Below, one piece after another: positions 61,965 to 64,000 of a stretch of DNA of 64,000 nt (position 1 is its first letter; each line of letters begins with the position of its first letter). The notes beneath the pieces were generated by a model. That model was not told where the DNA came from and ran no database searches. It was given only the letters and a program-made list of their open reading frames with translations. Origin of the DNA: Thiohalophilus sp. (lineage in GTDB: Bacteria; Pseudomonadota; Gammaproteobacteria; UBA6429; Thiohalophilaceae); the NCBI RefSeq assembly GCF_034521165.1, contig NZ_JAXHMV010000002.1, positions 310,001-374,000 of the forward strand, given 5' to 3'. The position numbers and the translations under genes were made by a program.

Positions 61965-63434
61965 TTGAGAACCTCTCGCGCCCTGATGATCCAGGGCACC
62001 ACCTCCGATGCCGGCAAAAGCATCATGGTCACCGGCCTGTGCCGGCTGTTTGCCAATCGCGGCCAGCGCGTCGCGCCGTTCAAGCCACAGAATATGGCGC
62101 TCAACAGCGCGGTCTCCGCGGACGGCGGCGAGATCGGCCGGGCCCAGGCGGTGCAGGCGCAGGCCGCGCGGCTGGCCCCGCACACGGACATGAACCCGGT
62201 ACTGATCAAACCCGCCAGCGACACCGGGGCGCAGATCATCATTCAGGGCCGGGCGCTGGGAAACATGGACGCGGTAGAATACCACCAATACAAACAGACC
62301 GCGAAAACCGCGATGCTGGACTCCTGGCAGCGGCTGGCGGACCAGTATGAGCTGTTATTTGTCGAGGGCGCCGGCAGCCCCGCCGAAATCAATCTGCGCG
62401 AGCACGATATCGCCAACATGGGCTTCGCCGAGGCGGTGGACTGCCCGGTAGTGCTGGTGGCCGATATCGATCGCGGCGGCGTCTTCGCCCAGCTGGTCGG
62501 TACCGTGCAACTGCTCAGCCCCACCGAACGCGAACGAATCAGGGGCTTTATCATCAACCGCTTTCGCGGCGACGTCAGCCTGCTGCAACCGGGCCTCGAC
62601 TGGCTGGAGCGGGAGACCGGCATCCCGGTGCTGGGGGTGATTCCCTATCTGATGAATCTGCAGATCGACGCCGAGGACAGCCTGAATCTTGAACAGCAGT
62701 GCGACACTGACCGGCCTTTTGAGGTGATCGTCCCGTTGCTGCCGCGGATCAGCAACCACACCGACTTCAATCCCCTGCGCGTGGACCCGCGTATCAACTT
62801 TCGCTATATCGGCGAAGGCGATCCGATCCCGGCGGCGGATCTGATCCTCCTGCCCGGCAGCAAGAACGTGCGCGCCGATCGCCAGTGGCTGAGCGAGCAC
62901 GGCTGGGACGCCGCCATCGCCCGCCATCTGCGTTACGGCGGCAAGCTGATCGGCATCTGCGGCGGCTTTCAGATGCTGGGCGAGCAGCTACACGATCCGC
63001 AGGGACTGGAAGGGCCGCCCGGTTCGACGACCGGACTCGGTTATCTGTCCATGGAGACCGCCCTGGAACCGGTCAAACAATTGCATAATGTGCGAGGCCG
63101 ATTGGCATTCACCGATGCGCCGGTCAGCGGTTATGAAATTCATATGGGCCACACGCAAGGCCCCGCCTGCGAATCACCGGCCGTGATCCTCGACGATCGC
63201 CACGACGGGGCCATCTCGAACGATAACAACGTCATGGGCACCTATTTACACGGCCTGTTCGACGAACCCCGGGCCTGCCAGGCCCTGCTGGAATGGGCCG
63301 GACTTGCCCGGCAATCGGAACCACAACCGGACTATCAACAACTGCAGGAAACGGCCATCGACCGACTCGCCGCCACACTCGAACAGCACCTGGATATGCC
63401 GAAGCTTTTGGCCATCATCGGGCTCGAGGAATAA
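61965..63434 (+). CDS. cobQ: Cobyric acid synthase
   Basis: 489 residues. Amidates side chains b, d, e and g with glutamine and ATP. P-loop-like MIQGTTSDAGKSIMVTGL near 8-25, PFKPQNMALNSAVSADGGEIGRAQ near 38-61, LLFVEGAGSPAEINL near 129, VLVADIDRGGVFAQLVGT near 162. The class I amidotransferase domain has its nucleophile in LIGICGGFQMLGEQ near 333 and histidine in GYEIHMGHTQGP near 390. The start is a TTG at 61965; the ATG at 61986 would cut into the P-loop strand and is rejected. It is divergent from cbiB. Confidence 0.95.
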   Translation: MRTSRALMIQGTTSDAGKSIMVTGLCRLFANRGQRVAPFKPQNMALNSAVSADGGEIGRAQAVQAQAARLAPHTDMNPVLIKPASDTGAQIIIQGRALGNMDAVEYHQYKQTAKTAMLDSWQRLADQYELLFVEGAGSPAEINLREHDIANMGFAEAVDCPVVLVADIDRGGVFAQLVGTVQLLSPTERERIRGFIINRFRGDVSLLQPGLDWLERETGIPVLGVIPYLMNLQIDAEDSLNLEQQCDTDRPFEVIVPLLPRISNHTDFNPLRVDPRINFRYIGEGDPIPAADLILLPGSKNVRADRQWLSEHGWDAAIARHLRYGGKLIGICGGFQMLGEQLHDPQGLEGPPGSTTGLGYLSMETALEPVKQLHNVRGRLAFTDAPVSGYEIHMGHTQGPACESPAVILDDRHDGAISNDNNVMGTYLHGLFDEPRACQALLEWAGLARQSEPQPDYQQLQETAIDRLAATLEQHLDMPKLLAIIGLEE

Positions 63435-63460
63435 TTCGGCAGGTGCCACTTTTCGAGGTT

Positions 63461-63664
63461 ACTGGAAATTAACGCGGAGAACGCAAAGACGCAAAGGACG
63501 CGGAGGATACTAATTCTTTATGTCGATTTGTTTGTGAGAAATGATTTTCCTTATGGCATATATGCAGTGCCTGGTTTACCATTGAGTTAATATAAAATCT
63601 GTTTTCTCTGCGTTCTTTGCGTCTTTGCGTCTTTGCGTCTTTGCGCCCTTTGCGTTATTTCCAT
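63461..63664. repeat. MITE-like element, copy 3 (same ends, different interior)
   Basis: Left end TGGAAATTAACGCGGAGAACGCAAAGACGC.. and right end ..GCGTCTTTGCGCCCTTTGCGTTATTTCCA are inverted. The interior is unrelated to the copies at 6.7 and 10 kb and is AT-rich. The right arm has a GCGTCTTT triplicate. It occupies most of the cobQ-cobS gap; no gene was seen. Confidence 0.7.
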
Positions 63665-63738
63665 TAACTTCCAAGAAGAGGCAACATTGTTGATCTGACC
63701 AATACTGTAGGTTGCGCGAAGCTCTAGCCTTGTTTTTC

Positions 63739-63800
63739 TGCCAACTGATGACTGCCAACTGCCAACTCATCTCAGAACTCAGAACTCAGAACTCAGAACT
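63739..63800. repeat. Tandem tract (ctgccaact units, then cagaactcagaact units)
   Basis: Three CTGCCAACT/CTGATGACT units pass into about four perfect AGAACTC 7-mer/10-mer type units. The cobS reading frame ends inside this tract. Confidence 0.8.
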
Positions 63801-64000
63801 ATTACACACAGCAACACCGCTTCGGTAATTTCGATCAGGGCCCCGGCGGTATCGCCGGTGGTGCCGCCGAGCCGCTGTTGCATGATCGCGCGCAACACGA
63901 TAAAGACCACGACCGTACCGATGATCAATACCCAGCCTGTGTCGATAAAAACGATCACGGCAGCGGCGATCAAGAGCAGCCACACCCACGCTGTCTTACG
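63779..64000 (-). CDS. cobS: Cobalamin synthase (adenosylcobinamide-GDP ribazoletransferase), C-terminal part
   Basis: Partial: the 5' end lies beyond the window edge. The visible ~73 residues have two membrane segments (WLLLIAAAVIVFIDTGWVLI, IGTVVVFIVLRAIM) followed by QQRLGGTTGDTAGALIEITE, the conserved C-terminal motif of the CobS family, which joins alpha-ribazole to adenosylcobinamide-GDP. The last residues (about IVLSSEF) are encoded by the AGAACTC tandem tract, so the natural end seems to have been altered by the repeat. Confidence 0.85.
   Translation of the reverse strand, partial: RKTAWVWLLLIAAAVIVFIDTGWVLIIGTVVVFIVLRAIMQQRLGGTTGDTAGALIEITEAVLLCVIVLSSEF

Overview
This 64-kb window is a chromosomal segment of a moderately GC-rich Gammaproteobacterium. 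The evidence is the gene content and linkage: rppH next to ptsP, RNase T, class II dihydroorotase, argA with a GNAT tail, Dam methylase, a porin, BtuB/TonB and PhoBR with a PHO box. I cannot name the genus. A free-living, possibly chemolithotrophic member of the Chromatiales or Thiohalomonadales would fit, but that is inference. I saw no rRNA, tRNA, CRISPR array, prophage or transposase.

Layout. 0-5 kb: fumC, tag, an HPP-family membrane protein and pyrC. 5-10.6 kb: a TraB/GumN protein, rnt, a cytochrome b561 / PepSY / response regulator / sensor kinase operon bracketed by two copies of a ~220-bp repeat with inverted ends, and grxD. 10.7-15.5 kb: an asparagine-synthase-like amidotransferase, a hydantoinase B-type protein and sodB. 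15.9-24.2 kb: argD-argF, a Sel1 protein, a porin, an orphan Fe3+-type ABC ATPase, a phoU remnant and phoBR. 24.4-34.7 kb: an SH3/coiled-coil protein, argA-dam, a YdjM-like membrane protein, a degenerate receiver protein, a GspE/PilB-type ATPase, ptsP and rppH. 34.8-38.3 kb: a HAD hydrolase, btuC, btuD and an orphan ParA.

The most coherent theme is vitamin B12. At 38.5 kb a sigma70-like promoter and a cobalamin riboswitch lead into btuB-tonB-pduO-cobN-exbB-like-DUF2149-cobO-bluB. A second cobalamin riboswitch on the minus strand leads into cobB. After an H+-pyrophosphatase, a GGDEF/EAL protein, a small putative dehydrogenase and an Aer-like chemoreceptor, B12 genes resume at 59-64 kb with btuF-cobC-cbiB (minus), cobQ (plus) and the end of cobS (minus, cut by the window edge). 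Together these give outer-membrane and inner-membrane corrinoid import, adenosylation, side-chain amidation, aminopropanol attachment and lower-ligand synthesis.

The best candidate for an unusual system lies in that operon. Its CobN-like chelatase has a signal peptide, a low-complexity linker and a C-terminal membrane anchor. It is followed without a gap by a proton-channel protein of the MotA/TolQ/ExbB family and a small DUF2149 membrane protein, and no CobS/CobT (AAA+ and MIDAS) partners are present. This looks like an extracytoplasmic, proton-motive-force-driven corrinoid chelatase or dechelatase rather than the cytoplasmic ATP-driven enzyme.

The other striking property is the density of short repeats between genes. 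They include bipartite hairpins, inverted-ended MITE-like units, a family built on cgagggacgagtgacgagg, and tracts with a 10-bp period. Several genes end inside these repeats, which have supplied the last codons or the stop codon of neighbouring genes.
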